Source: Armigeres subalbatus
Lineage: Eukaryota > Arthropoda > Insecta > Diptera > Culicidae
Assembly (NCBI RefSeq): GCF_024139115.2
Contig: NC_085141.1
Span: 220,943,783 to 221,007,782 of the forward strand
Direction of reading: 5' to 3'
DNA length: 64,000 nucleotides
Part shown: positions 43,421-54,445 of the stretch, piece by piece
How the letters are laid out: each line of letters starts with the position of its first letter
How positions within the stretch are numbered: the stretch's first letter is position 1
Notes under the pieces: model-generated
Seen by the model: only the letters and a program-made list of their open reading frames with translations
The model's database searches: none
What the model was told of the DNA's origin: nothing
Program-made: the position numbers and the translations under genes

Positions 43421-46400
43421 ATGGCTAATTCATTAAATTTTAATCATGATTGTATTGATGATTTCAATCATTTTCGAATTGCTCAATGGAATATAAGAGG
43501 AATGAACGATTTGCAGAAATTTGATTCGATTTCCCTGTTTTTAGACAACATAAAGGTCCCTATTGAAGTGTTGGTAATTGGTGAAACGTGGCTAAGACTA
43601 AATAATTGTGCAATGTATGAAATACCAGGTTTTAATTCAGTTTTCTCTTGTCGTGAAACGTCTTTTGGTGGTCTTGTTGTGTATGTAAAAGATAGATTAA
43701 ATTTTAATGTGTTGAAAAATGTAACATGTAATGTTGTAATTGATATTGAAATTGAAAGGAATGGATTATTTTATGAAATTGTTGGTTTATACAGACCGCC
43801 TTCTTTTGACTTTAACAATTTTATCAATGAATTAGAAAATATATTAATGATCCATTCTACACGCCCACGATTTTTTGTAGGTGATATGAACATTCCGATA
43901 AATTTGTGTAATAATAATATTGTCAAACGTTATATGTATTTCTTAGAGTCCTATAATTATTTTTGTTCAAATACGTGTGTAACTCGTCCACTTAGCAGTA
44001 ATATTTTAGATCATTTTGTTTGTTCTAATGACGATTTTGATCGCGTCAGAAATGACACTATTTTTTCGGACATAAGTGATCACTTAAGGTCACTACTGAC
44101 GGAATCCAAGTTCCAAAGTGCTCGCGTTTTCGGGGGCACACCACTCGATTCAGAGGCGGCGCACAACTGTCATTTTTGTTGATTTAGCTTTGCTGCGTCG
44201 TGCTTTGCTGCATGCGTGAAATAATAAAAATGACAGTTGCGCATTGCTTCCGTATCGAGTGGTGTGCCCCCGAAAACGCGAGCACTTTTAAACTTGGATT
44301 CCGGCAGGAGTGACCTTAATAATTCTTTCTTCATTAAAAATAAATAATCCCAAAGAATCCATAATACTAAACAAAAAACTTATTGACAAAAACAAACTAA
44401 ATGAACTATTCACAAACTATTTGGATGATTTCGAGTGCAATGGAAATATCAATGATTATATCAACAATATCACTAATGCTTATAATAGAATAGCAACACA
44501 GTGTACTAAAATAAAAAGTGAAAAAAATAATATGAAGTCTAAGCACTGTCCCTGGATCAACTACTATGTATGGCAATGGATAAAATCAAAGCATAAATAC
44601 CTGGAAAAGGTGAAAAATGATCCTCACAATATTGACTTGAGAAACATGCTCAAACATATATCTGTAAAACCAGATGAGGCCAAAAGAAGATGTAAATCCG
44701 ATTATTATAAACAATTATTAGATAACACTTGCCATGCAAAAATGTGGAAGAATTTAAATGAGATTATGGGACGTTCTAAACCTAAAACTAGATTAGAGTT
44801 TAAAACTGATGGAGGTAAAACTTCTAATAACACAGCTGTTTGCGAAATTTTCATCGATTATTTTTCTCAAATTGGAATTAAACTTGCTGAAAAAATACCA
44901 AAAATTAATTTGAATCCTTTGAATAATATTTCTCGAATAGAACGTTCAATTTTTCTTAGACCAGCTAGTGAAAATGAGGTGGGTGAAATTATTAAAGAAT
45001 TAAATATAAATAAAAGCAGCGGTCCAGATGGGTTTCCAAGTGTGGTAATTAAGTCCAATGTTGGAAAATTTTCGAATATCCTTACTTGTCTTTTCAATAG
45101 AATGTTGGAGCAAGGATCTTATCCGGATTTCCTAAAAATAGGGAGGATAACACCTGTGTTTAAAGGTGGTGATACATCCGATGCCTGTAATTATCGACCC
45201 ATTTCAACTATCTCTGTTTATAGCAAAATTTTTGAAAAATTATTGGTTAACAGGTTGGTAAAATTTATGAGTAAACATAATATCCTATACAAATTTCAAT
45301 ACGGCTTCAGAAAAGGGTGTAGCACAACTACAGCGATAGTAGAACTTGTCGATTTCCTAATAAGTGAAATCGACAACAAAAGTGTCATAGGGGGTCTACT
45401 TTTAGACTTAAAAAAAGCATTTGACACACTGGACCATAATATACTTTTGAAAAAACTGGAATACTATGGGGTACGTGGTTTAGCAAACGACATAATCCGT
45501 AGTTATTTGAAAGACAGGCAACAGTTCGTATCTATTGAGAACTCACGAAGTCGAATGCGAACATTCAACATTGGTGTTCCACAAGGCAGTAATATCAGGC
45601 CTCTCTTATTTCTCATTTATATAGATGATCTTGGAAATTTGCCACTCCATGGAATACCAAGATTGTTTGCTGATGATACGGCTATTTTCTATCCTCATGG
45701 AAATACTTCTGCTGTAATTTGTAACATGAATATGGATCTACGGCTTCTGATGGATTACTTTAATTCTAATTTATTGTCTTTGAATTTATCCAAGACAAAG
45801 TACATGTTGTTTCATTCCCCTCGGAAGAAAATTGATCCACATGCGAATCTTTCAGTTGGGTCGACTGTTATAGACAAAGTTTTTAATTTCAAATATTTAG
45901 GACTAAATGTAGATCCTGCCCTTTCATGGATAAATCATCTAGATAGCGTGCAAAGAAAAATTTCGTCCCTGTGGCTTAATATATCGTGTGAGACAATTTG
46001 TTCCTAGAACTGCACTACTTAAATTTTATTTTGGGTGCATTCATTCCCACCTTCAATACCTCATTATTGCTTGGGGGCATGCTTGTAAATCTAAATTAAG
46101 GAAACTTCAAGTTCTACAAAACCGATGCATAAAAACCATATTTTCTTTACCACCTTTGTTCCCTACACTTCAACTATATACGCAGCTTCCACACAACATA
46201 CTGCCGATTAAAGGGCTGTGCGACCTACAAGTTTGTTCGTTCATATTCGATGTTATGAAAACACCTAACATGCATTGCAACTTGGTTTTACCTTCAAGGA
46301 GTCACGAGCACAATACAAGACATGCCAATAATTTGTTGAGATGTAGAGCTTTAAGTAGCTTCGGCCAAATGCGAATATCATTCTACGGGCCTTCTGTATA

Positions 46401-46503
46401 CAATATAATTCCAGAGCGATTTAAATTAATTAATAATAAATTATTGTTCAAAACCTATTTGAAACGTTATTACAGATCCAAAATCAGTTCATTTTTAATC
46501 TAA
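43421..46503 (+). pseudogene. LINE ORF2, endonuclease and reverse transcriptase, MITE insertion
   Basis: The endonuclease has AQWNIRGMND, IGETWLRLN, GLYRPPSFD, GDMNIPIN and SDISDH, so all catalytic motifs are present. Right after SDH a TTAA-flanked MITE enters (44088-44315); beyond it the frame continues with LIILSSLKIN. The RT has KSSGPDGFPS, NYRPISTIS, FRKGCSTTTA, LDLKKAFDTLDH, GVPQGSNIRP (normally GSxLGP) and catalytic FADD near 45666. A small indel near 45985 shifts the frame; the C-terminus (PRTALLKFYFGCIHSHLQY) ends at 46503. Confidence 0.85.
44088..44315. mobile_element. 228-bp fold-back MITE in the LINE ORF2, TTAA duplication
   Basis: The left end ggtcactactgacggaatcc and the reversed right end ggtcactcctgccggaatcc match, and the inverted similarity extends about 65 bases inward (through cgggggcacaccactcgat). 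TTAA flanks both sides (44084-44087, 44316-44319). Excision plus loss of one TTAA restores the ORF2 frame exactly. TTAA and GG-starting ends suggest a piggyBac-type source. Confidence 0.9.
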
Positions 46504-46919
46504 ATTTTATATTGCCAGAATAATCTCCGAATAACAACCTTACCTAATCATATTAATGTAAAGTTTTGGATATGACTTTTTTTTGTAATTTTAAATATTG
46601 GGATCCCTTTAAAGGAACACAGTTCCACTGGGAATCCCTCGATTAGCTTATTTTTGTTCAGGTTCACCACTTCCGCACACACACTAATATTTCATGTTTA
46701 TATGTAATTTGTAATTGTTTTGTTCTGTCCTAGAAGAGTCCACTGCCAGGGGGCTCAAAAAAAACGAAGAGCTTTTTGGTGTGGGGGTAGCGGTGGGCCA
46801 TTTAAAAAGAAAAAAAAGAAAAAAAAATACATTAAAGTTACTACTAAAAATTTCTTCACTCCTGACGCTTTCATCCCAGCGCCAGAATAATCGAAAAGGA
46901 TGAGCTTAATAAATTTTTA

Positions 46920-48330
46920 AATATATCCTTCATTTTGGCTGGGCTTTTCATTCGATTGAAATTCTGACAATAAATTAGAACTTCAGTCGAATTCTGTTTC
47001 TGCGAAGAAGTTTTTGGAAGTATGACGGTCGACGAAATATTTACCTCGTCTGATGTTTCATGTAGCGTGTTATCTTTACTTGTTAATGTTACTACGTAGC
47101 GTAGCCGTTTTAAGTTAAAACTTCCCTATACATATATATTTATTTGAAAATTATTTTCTACTTTGTTCCGAGATTTTTTTTTTGAAATTTCATCGGAAAA
47201 TTTGTCGGAATTTACATGAGAAATTATTTGGGATTTTCACAAGAAATTCTTTCAAATTTCTTCAAAAAAGTTAGGAATATCCATGGAAAGGTCCTTTTGA
47301 GTTGCTGTTGTGTATTCTTCGCTTGTCTTGTTCAAAAAATGTTCATGTGATCTGAAAAAATATCATTAAATATTATGTAATAGATTTTGACTTCTTCATT
47401 GAAATCTATAAGAGTTGAAAAGCTTAAAATTGTCGGTTGTTGGTTGGCATGATTGAAGAAGAATGTCCTTTATGTCGTGATTGTTAAGTACGATTTTTTC
47501 CTAAAAACTATCAGATATTGGTCCAAAGTTGTATTTTTTCGTACTCCTGCTGTTTTTGAAAGCGACTCCGACCACCAACCCACTCAATTTAGAATTATTT
47601 TTCATTGATTCAACAATTTACAGAGCCCAGTAGTGCTTACAATTTACCGACAAACTCACTCCATTATTGGATTTTTCTTAATTCGAATAGGTCCGATGTC
47701 GATTTTGGTCATCAACCAACCCACTCAATAGTTGGGGTTTTCTAGATACGACTTAATCCATACCATGATACCAAAACTGTTATCAGGTCGAAAATGGTTT
47801 GTCTAAAAATCTAATTTGGCTGATAGCAATAACAGCCGAAAGTAACATTCGGCCATACAGGTAATTTCGCAGAAACTCATGTTTGGCTAATTTGTAGAAA
47901 GCACATTCTCGGGCCTAATGGTTCTCTCTGACAAATGACCATGCCTACCAAATGGTATTTTTGATCAAATGATCTATTCGTTTAAACGACATTTTCGGCC
48001 AAATGAACTGTTAGGCCATACAACCTTTTCAGTCAAATTACCAGTTCGGCGGAATGTCTGTTCGGCTGTGTGTCGCTGTCGGCCAAACTACATTTTCGGG
48101 TAAACCATTTTTGACCTTAAAACAGTTTCGGTGAAATCGGCTTGATAGAACTTGGCTGAATGGCTTTTGACTTCAAGGCCAGCATCGACTAAAAAGTAAA
48201 GAGGTGAGGGACTATTCAAATATAACGTCCACTACCGTTTGAGATTTCTACGTCCAAACGTCCACTACCGTTTGAGAATCAGATGAGCACTGTGGAGCAA
48301 AATCGATTTTTTGAACCACCCTAATGGACC
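46920..48330. repeat. Degenerate arrays: ttcggccaaatg and gaaattttc types
   Basis: From about 47160 to 47330 loose repeats of gaaatttc and gaaattctt occur. From about 47800 to 48180 phrases such as ttcggccaaatgac recur every 20 to 25 bases with heavy divergence. No coding region is seen. The same two array types recur at 49930-50330, 51880-52600 and 59846-60110. Confidence 0.65.
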
Positions 48331-48334
48331 ATGT

Positions 48335-49318
48335 CCAAGGGCTTGACGACCCCTCCCCAGCTGTCTGCGAGTCAGGGAGAACTGCCTAGGGCGTGGTGGG
48401 ATTTAGCAGTGGGCTCTGCTAAAATTCCTCCCAAAAAAAAAACCACAAGTGCCCGTAATCAGACTCTATCAAAGCGACTGTGTGCCGCTTCAAAAGCACA
48501 AGCCCAGGGAGTGCCAATTGGCATGGGGAGTGTCCCTACTTCGGTAGGGTAGCGCGTGAGCTGCTTCGGCAGGGAGTGAGTGATCTGGTTGTGCTGAGGC
48601 AGGAGTGTCATAGCGCGTCACCGCTATTGTCACCTCGAAGCGCAGCAGAAGTCTGAGTATGGACTGCACATGCTGAGGTAGGAGTCGAGGGACCTATCGA
48701 CACCTCGAGGCATGGCAGTGGAGTGTTAGAGTGAGCACCCGAAAAAAAAGGATCACATGGAGCGAATGGTCTTTGGAGAAGCTGCTTCGGCGGCAGGGTA
48801 GCAGTTGGTTGTACCCACACACCTACAGTTGTGCACATGTGGTGCATGGGGAGTGTCCCTGCTTCGGCAGGGTAGCGTGTGGTCTGCTTCGGCAGTGGTG
48901 TGATTGATCTGCTCGTGCTGAGGCAGGAGTGTCGTAGCGTAATATCTGTAGGCCCAGGCAGTTACCGCTATTGACACCTCGAGGCATGGCAGCGGAGCGC
49001 CCGGGAGAGCATCCAAGTAAGACTCAAATGGAGTGAATGGTGTGCGAGCACCCAGGTCAGTCTCGCTTGGGACGAGTGCCTGTGTGAGCGATAATGAGCG
49101 AGTACGCTTAGTACTGCCATCCCCCCAGAAGTAGTACTGCGAGGTAGTTCCTGGGGGAAACGATGGTGGAGCCCAAGGGAGTTTAGTCGGTATTACCGGT
49201 ATGGTCGAGTCCGACACTCCAGTACACTTCCGTGTGGTAGTTTGGCAACTACAATGCACGTGTACTGGGTTAGTGTGTAAATGCATTCTCCCTTGTAAAC
49301 CCCCCCCCCCCTCTGTCA
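48335..49318 (-). mobile_element. R1/LOA-group LINE, 5' portion with tandem leader monomers
   Basis: The part at 48340-48525 matches 54838-54983, which lies upstream of a CCHC-bearing ORF1 on the minus strand. Further 5' on that strand (48530-49318) two or three related units of about 300 bp repeat, each with gctgcttcggcaggg, gaggcaggagtgt and cacctcgaggcatggcag phrases. Repeated promoter-like leaders occur in several LINE families. The minus-strand frame 49319-48753 is probably not a protein. The rest of the LINE is absent. Confidence 0.5.
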
Positions 49319-49345
49319 CGCTTTATTCATACCTAGTAATCTTAA

Positions 49346-49904
49346 TCTATATACATAAAAATGAATTTCTGTCTGTCTGAACCTTATAGACTCGGAAACT
49401 ATTGAACCGTTCGGCGTGAAAATTTGTATGCAGAGGTTTTTGGGGCCGGGGAAGGTTCTTAAGATGGTTCGAGACCCCTCCCCGCTTTGAAAAGGGGGAT
49501 TAAGGGAACATCCATAAATTACGTAACGCTTAGAGGGGGAAGGGGGGGTTGTCTCAAGTGTGACGACCCATACAAAAGTTCCGGATGATTCATACAAATA
49601 ATGTGACATAGGGGATGGGGGAGGGAGTCGAAAATGGCCAAATTTTACGTTACGTAATTAATGGATCTTCCCTAATATATAAAACACCAATTTCTTCATA
49701 ACTCGATAATTAATCAAGCAAATGTAACCAAACCTGGCATGTGGAGGTTTTGGAGGGGAATATGTTTCTGTGGTAGTTCGAAACCCCTCCCTTGTCTGGA
49801 AATGGGGGCTCCCATACAAAAGAAACTAAAATTTCTGCATTACTCGAAAACTAATTAGAGATTAAATCAATTTTAGGCGAAACGAAGTTTGTCGGGTCTG
49901 CTAG
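49346..49904 (+). mobile_element. Non-autonomous Helitron, 559 bp
   Basis: It begins TCTATATACATAAAAATGAA and ends GTCGGGTCTGCTAG followed by T, with A before it: the TC...CTAG ends and A/T insertion of Helitrons. The opening with gtctgtctg is common in insect Helitrons. No Rep/helicase is encoded. A Harbinger-type MITE sits inside. Confidence 0.8.
49504..49672. mobile_element. Harbinger-type MITE, 169 bp, inside the Helitron
   Basis: The left end gggaacatccataaattacg and the reversed right end gggaagatccattaattacg are inverted with two differences. TAA flanks both sides (49501-49503, 49673-49675), the 3-bp TWA duplication typical of PIF/Harbinger elements. Confidence 0.9.
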
Positions 49905-50456
49905 TGTCACAATATATCAGAATCTATCTCAACCTGTGACGTCATTATTGAATGACTTCACGTAATTTTGTTCAATGGTCATTTGACAATATGGCCTTTT
50001 CGCCAAACAAGTGTAAATTTTCGACCATATCACCCGTTCAGTAATGAGATTTGGACCAGACTACCTGTTATGCCAAATTACCAGTACGGATGTATTTCAC
50101 TTTCGGCCAATGGAATTTCCAAGGAATTTCTTATGAACGAGATGAAGAATTTTCTGTAGAAATTCAAAGAAAATCCTTAAAAACTTTGAACAATTTTCCG
50201 CGGAAACTATGAGAAGTTTTCCGCTGGAAAATTTCTTGGGAAAGTTCCAGGAAGTATCCCGTGAAAACTCCTTGAAGTCTCCTGTGGGTATTCCAAAGAA
50301 TTTTCTGTTTTGACGTTGGCTATGCCAAGCTAGCCATCTTTATTAATTTATACTAAGAAAACCAACAATAAAACATCCCTTCTACCAGTCGCAATCTCCT
50401 ACAATAATGAAGAACTTTTCGCGTAAATTTTGAAGAATACTCAACAGAAACTTAAT
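49905..50456. repeat. Degenerate arrays continuing
   Basis: ttcgccaaac and ccaaattacc phrases (49980-50120) give way to gaattttctgt and ttccgcggaaa phrases (50120-50300). No gene. Confidence 0.55.
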
Positions 50457-50774
50457 GTCGTGGCCGAGCGGTAGTAGCGGATTGTGTTAAAATAATAATC
50501 AAAGATACGAAATGGAAGCATGAATTACTTGAATGAGATTTGAATTTCTAAATCGAAGCAATCGGCGTTCGAATAGTAGGCGCCCATTAGCACACGAATA
50601 TGAGCTCGATTGACAGAACGGAGAAAAGAAAGAGACGATACTAATCCGAATATTAGGTACATCGTCAATGTATCACTAGAGCTACTCATTCTGTCAGAAC
50701 ATACTTGTGAGTACACAGCCCATGATAATTCAGATATTCGACGGATGTCTTAAGGATATTCGCTCGGCAACGAC
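50457..50774. repeat. 318-bp repeat with short inverted ends, copy 1
   Basis: The left end gtcgtggccgagcg and reversed right end gtcgttgccgagcg are inverted with one mismatch. Internally it contains ggcgcccattagcacacgaa and catgataattcagatattcg. The start resembles a tRNA A box (tggccgagcgg), but a matching B box is not clear, so a MITE is preferred over a SINE. Confidence 0.7.
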
Positions 50775-50809
50775 ATGGCGCGGTTGGTAGCCGGCGATGA
50801 TTCGGTGTT

Positions 50810-51110
50810 TTTTTTTGTATAAAAAAGAGAAAGTAGGAGGAGAAAAAACAGAGATGAGAAGTGCTCTCCGGTGGAAATAGACGGAGAAGCAAAGGTACAA
50901 GATGATATGAAAAAAAAGCAAAAAAAGAAGGAAAAATGCGATGAATGGATTTGAAAAATGCTCTCCGGTGGAAATAGACGGAGAAGCAAGAGTACAAGAT
51001 GATCTGAAAAAAATGGAAAGAAAACACTTTGAACTTTGGTAGTGATGGACAAGAACAAAAAAAAAGAAAGGAAACAGTTGGCCTTTGGCTGAGCTAGACG
51101 TAGAGCCACA
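50810..51110. repeat. Purine-rich segment with a 98-bp tandem duplication
   Basis: gctctccggtggaaatagac followed by ggagaagca occurs at 50861 and again at 50960, within A/G-rich sequence. Phe/Ser-rich minus-strand frames here are composition artefacts. Confidence 0.7.
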
Positions 51111-51283
51111 AAAATAATAAGAAACGCAATGAAAAAGAACGATGGTTTAAAATTTTCTGATTTTGTAGTTTGATCGATGTTCTTGGGACTGGAAAACTAA
51201 CATGACAGAGAATTTAAAATTTAACAAAGTGTTGCTTTGCGTTTTTTTACCTAATAGAATCATAGAAGAGAGTAGAGATGAGC

Positions 51284-51594
51284 GGGATTGTGGTAGTAGC
51301 GGATTGTGTTAAAATAATAATCAAAGATACGAAATGGAAGCATGAATTATTTGAATGGGATTTGAATTTCTAAATCGAAGCAATCGGCGTTCGAATAGTA
51401 GGCGCCCATTAGCACACGAATATGAGCTCGATCGATAGAACGAAACAAAGAAAGAGATGATACTAATCCGAATATTAGGTACATCGTCTATGTATGACTA
51501 AGGCTACTTGTTCTGTCAGAACATACTTGTGAGTACATAGTCCATGATAATTCAGATATTCGACGGATGTTCTAAGGATATTCGCTCGGCCACG
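51284..51594. repeat. 318-bp repeat, copy 2 (same orientation)
   Basis: It matches copy 1 from gtagtagcggattgtgtt to gatattcgctcggc with scattered differences. The left terminal repeat is degraded; the right end is cgctcggccac. Confidence 0.8.
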
Positions 51595-51669
51595 TAGTAG
51601 GTAAAAAGGGACGACTCCGATTTGGATTTCTTTGTACTCTTGGATTTCTTTGTAAATTTCTCCAAGAAT

Positions 51670-51877
51670 TTAGACGATGTACCTAATATTCGGATTAGTA
51701 TCATCTCTTTCTTTATTTCGTCCTGTCAATCGAGCTCATATTCGTGTGCTAATGGGCGCCTAAATACTATTCGAACGCCGATTGCTTCTATTTAGAAATT
51801 CAAATCTCATTCAAATAATTCAAGCCTCCATTTCGTATCTTCGATTATTATTTTAACATAATCCGCTACTACCACAC
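51670..51877. repeat. 318-bp repeat, copy 3 (inverted, truncated)
   Basis: Read on the minus strand it matches the first two thirds of copies 1 and 2. Together with copy 2 it forms an inverted pair separated by about 75 bp. Confidence 0.8.
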
Positions 51878-51879
51878 TT

Positions 51880-52600
51880 AATAGGAACTTTCCGTGGACA
51901 TTCCGAATATTTTTTTGTAGAAATTTGAAACATGTTTCCGTGAACATTCTGAAGAGATTCGCGTGTAAAATCCAAAGTATTTTCCGCTAAAACTCCCAAC
52001 AGTTTTCTTTGAGAATTCTATAGAGTTCTCGAAATTTCAAAATAGTTCCCGTGGAAAATTCGAAAATATTTTCCAAATGAAAATTCTTAAAAAACTTAAA
52101 GAACTTTCTGGGGAAGTTCATCAATTTTTTTTCGGCGAAATTCAAAAGAATCTCCCTTTAATGTCTTGGAAATGGTCAAAATGACCAATTCCGATGAACG
52201 ACATTTTCGGCCCGAATGTCCTTTGAGGCCAAATGGCCCGTTTTTTTCAGCCAAAGGAACTGTTCGACCAAATGACATAATTAAGCTAGATGGGCTTCTG
52301 CCAAATGGTTTTTCGGTCAAACGACATATTCGGCCAAACAACTTCCAGCCTTGTGGCCTTCGGTTCAAAAATTCTATTTCAACGAGAAATTCTTTAGATT
52401 TCAATGGGAAACTCTTCGCAATTTCTACTCGAAGTTTCAAGGAAATCATTGGTATTTTTACGAAAAATTATCTGGAGTTTCAACTTGATGTTGTAGGGTT
52501 CAATAAGGAAATTCTAGGTTCCACTGAATATTCGAAATTTTCACTGGAAATTTTGCAGACTTCTTTAAATTTAGATCGGCGTGGAAAATTATAGATCAGC
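51880..52600. repeat. Degenerate arrays: gaattttccgtgg and ttcggccaaa types
   Basis: Units like ttccgtggaaattc occupy 51890-52150 and 52370-52560, and ttcggccaaatgac units occupy 52190-52350. This mirrors 49930-50330. The right end of the hAT-like element follows. Confidence 0.6.
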
Positions 52601-52684
52601 GGCGTGAAGAATTTTAAACGGCGGCGCGCCGATACAAAATTGTCGGCGGCGCACACCTCTAGTCGCAGAGGATCAGCACAGCCT

Positions 52685-52985
52685 ACTTGAAGTCCTGGGA
52701 GTAATTCGAGCGGTTATCGACAATCAAAAATCACGTCCGTAATGACTGTCATCATATTCATCCTCTGACGCACTCCCTCTTTTGCTTGGCGTAGCTTTTA
52801 TGACCTTCGTCAGAGTAGCTCCAACAACTTTAGGACGATGTTCATGTCCCCTGAATTGCCAAGTGGATGCTCTCAGCTGTTTGGATTTAGCACCGAGGAT
52901 TTTTCGGTTTGCACTCTTGTCGCCAAGTTCCTCAGAGACCTTCTCAAGCGAAGGGATTTATTGCTAGCCTCCCTCCCATCCACAT
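52685..52985 (-). pseudogene. Unidentified ORF1-like frame, upstream part
   Basis: The minus-strand frame reads SLEKVSEELGDKSANRKI, then RASTWQFRGHEHRP and PSKRGSASEDEYDDSHYG, ending in a stop near 52720. It is charged and low in hydrophobic residues. Removing the hAT-like element joins it to 35651-35968 within about 200 bp. Whether they belong to one element is unproven. Confidence 0.3.
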
Positions 52986-52989
52986 AATT

Positions 52990-53640
52990 CATTTTTTTGA
53001 CTAATGATTTTGTTCCCACGAGTTGCTCGTTAAAAGAGGTTCATCACGCCAATGCCCAGAATGGAAGAGCGAGAGACACGTACTGTGGCAGTGTGTCAAG
53101 TTATCCCACATAATGAGGTCACCAGTCTTTTACATTTTTACATTTTAATGCGAATGGTTAGGATGGCATGTGTATGAACAGCAATATCAGTCGTCGACTA
53201 CCAATATCAACATTGTTGTGTGCGGTGTAAAATTAAACTTTAATTTGACACATTGATACTAAATATTGAATCTCAAAATATGAATATCATTTCACATTGC
53301 AGTGCACAATCTTGCCGATGCTGTTTGACCAATTCCACTAATAAAACAAATTACAATTTTGTTACCCATCTACTTGAAGTTATATGATAACACACAACAT
53401 ATAACGTGGATTGTAATAGTATTTGATCACATCTTCTTTCATCTGGTACTGTATATAGTCCAGCTGACTAGTGCATCAGTCGAGAAGCGCTAAGATTGGA
53501 GGGTCTATGTTCATCACCCGTTTTTGGCCTTTTTTACTATGTTCGAAACTTGATTTGTGCAATTACACAACATATGACAGACTTAGTTCGAAAAATGTAT
53601 TGGAGGTGTAACTGCTAGTGACATTCAGCCGTCTATGCAG
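52990..53640. other. No gene seen
   Basis: AT-rich sequence with no domain-bearing frame and no terminal repeats. Confidence 0.4.
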
Positions 53641-53699
53641 TGGACGTCCACACGTCCCAAACGTTGCCTTTACCTTCTCAAGGTATACATGACGGGATA

Positions 53700-54290
53700 T
53701 ACTGCTCAAGGGATACATGACGGATGCAACTTAACGGTACCTGCAGCGGGGTTCGAAGAGGCTTCTCCTCGGCTCCGCGCCTGGATAACTGGCTGGGCTG
53801 ACAGTGGATGGTATTTTGATGCGTCTATGCTTCTCCAGCTCCTCGGGATAGTTATCCGACGAGGCTGTAGTGTTGACACCGGGTAGGGGAACTCGTCGTG
53901 TCGTCTTTCCGGTTCCGCGAAGTAGGCAGCCGGCACGGTCGTAAAGTTGGACACGTCGTGGTCGGTAGCTTGAGGGTTTGTTTGAGATTTCTTCCGAACC
54001 TTTTGGGGGGACGCAGCCAGTGATCTGTAGCGTTGGACACGTGGATAGTGGCTTGAAATTCTCTCTGATGCACTTGCTACGCCTCAAGGGATAGGCAGCC
54101 GACGAGACGACAGCCGACAGCCGAAGTGTTGGACACGTTGGCGGTTCGACAAAGCTCCGTATTGGCTCCGCGGGATGGGCCGCAACTTTGAACACTGGGA
54201 CGCTTGGAGATCCTTCGAGGTTTGTTCCCGGCTCCGTGGGAAAGACAGCCGGCGAGGTGATATCGTTCAGCTTTTCTCCAGGAAATTATC
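53700..54290. repeat. Degenerate tandem repeat, about 110-bp unit
   Basis: Phrases like ggctccgcgggatgggcagc, then cgacgagg, then gtgttggacacgtgg recur four or five times between 53780 and 54260. Frames on the minus strand (Arg/Pro-rich) follow the repeat and are not reliable genes. It adjoins an R1/LOA-group LINE fragment, so it may be that family's leader repeats. Confidence 0.6.
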
Positions 54291-54445
54291 CGAACGACGG
54301 CTAGAAGCCATTCACCAAGCGTACTCCTATCTATTCGAGACGTTCTAGATTCCCTGCACCAGCACACTTAGTCCTCGCCAAACCAACGCTTCACGGATTT
54401 CCTTTTTTAAACTTTTCTTCGGTCAATCGAGAGGTAACAGTCAAG

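Larger units (their letters stand above)
42440..46915 (+). mobile_element. CR1/L2/Daphne-like LINE with ORF1 and ORF2, nearly full length
   Basis: It has a coiled-coil ORF1, a 54-base gap, and an ORF2 with endonuclease and reverse transcriptase, then a 3' UTR containing AATAAA near 46911. Only three disruptions are seen: one frameshift in ORF1, a 228-bp MITE in ORF2 and one small frameshift near 45985. It is therefore among the better preserved LINEs in the window. Its 5' end directly abuts the truncated end of the minus-strand LINE. Confidence 0.85.
36134..52661. mobile_element. hAT-like terminal pair spanning 16.5 kb with nested insertions
   Basis: The left end TAGAGGTGTTCGCCG and the reversed right end TAGAGGTGTGCGCCG differ at one position in 15. 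GTCGCAGA flanks both ends (36126-36133, 52662-52669), a perfect 8-bp duplication. Both subterminal regions are rich in GCCGCCG-type words. TAG-starting ends with 8-bp duplications are characteristic of hAT transposons. No transposase was found inside; the interior is filled by LINEs, an LTR element, a Helitron and arrays. The most economical reading is a non-autonomous hAT element enlarged by later insertions. Confidence 0.8.

Noticed and set aside
48753..49319. 188-codon minus-strand frame
   Set aside because: It lies in tandem leader repeats with a C/G homopolymer at the start, and has no domain.
50457..50774. tRNA-headed SINE
   Set aside because: The start resembles an A box, but there is no clear B box, and both ends are inverted copies, so a MITE-like repeat fits better.
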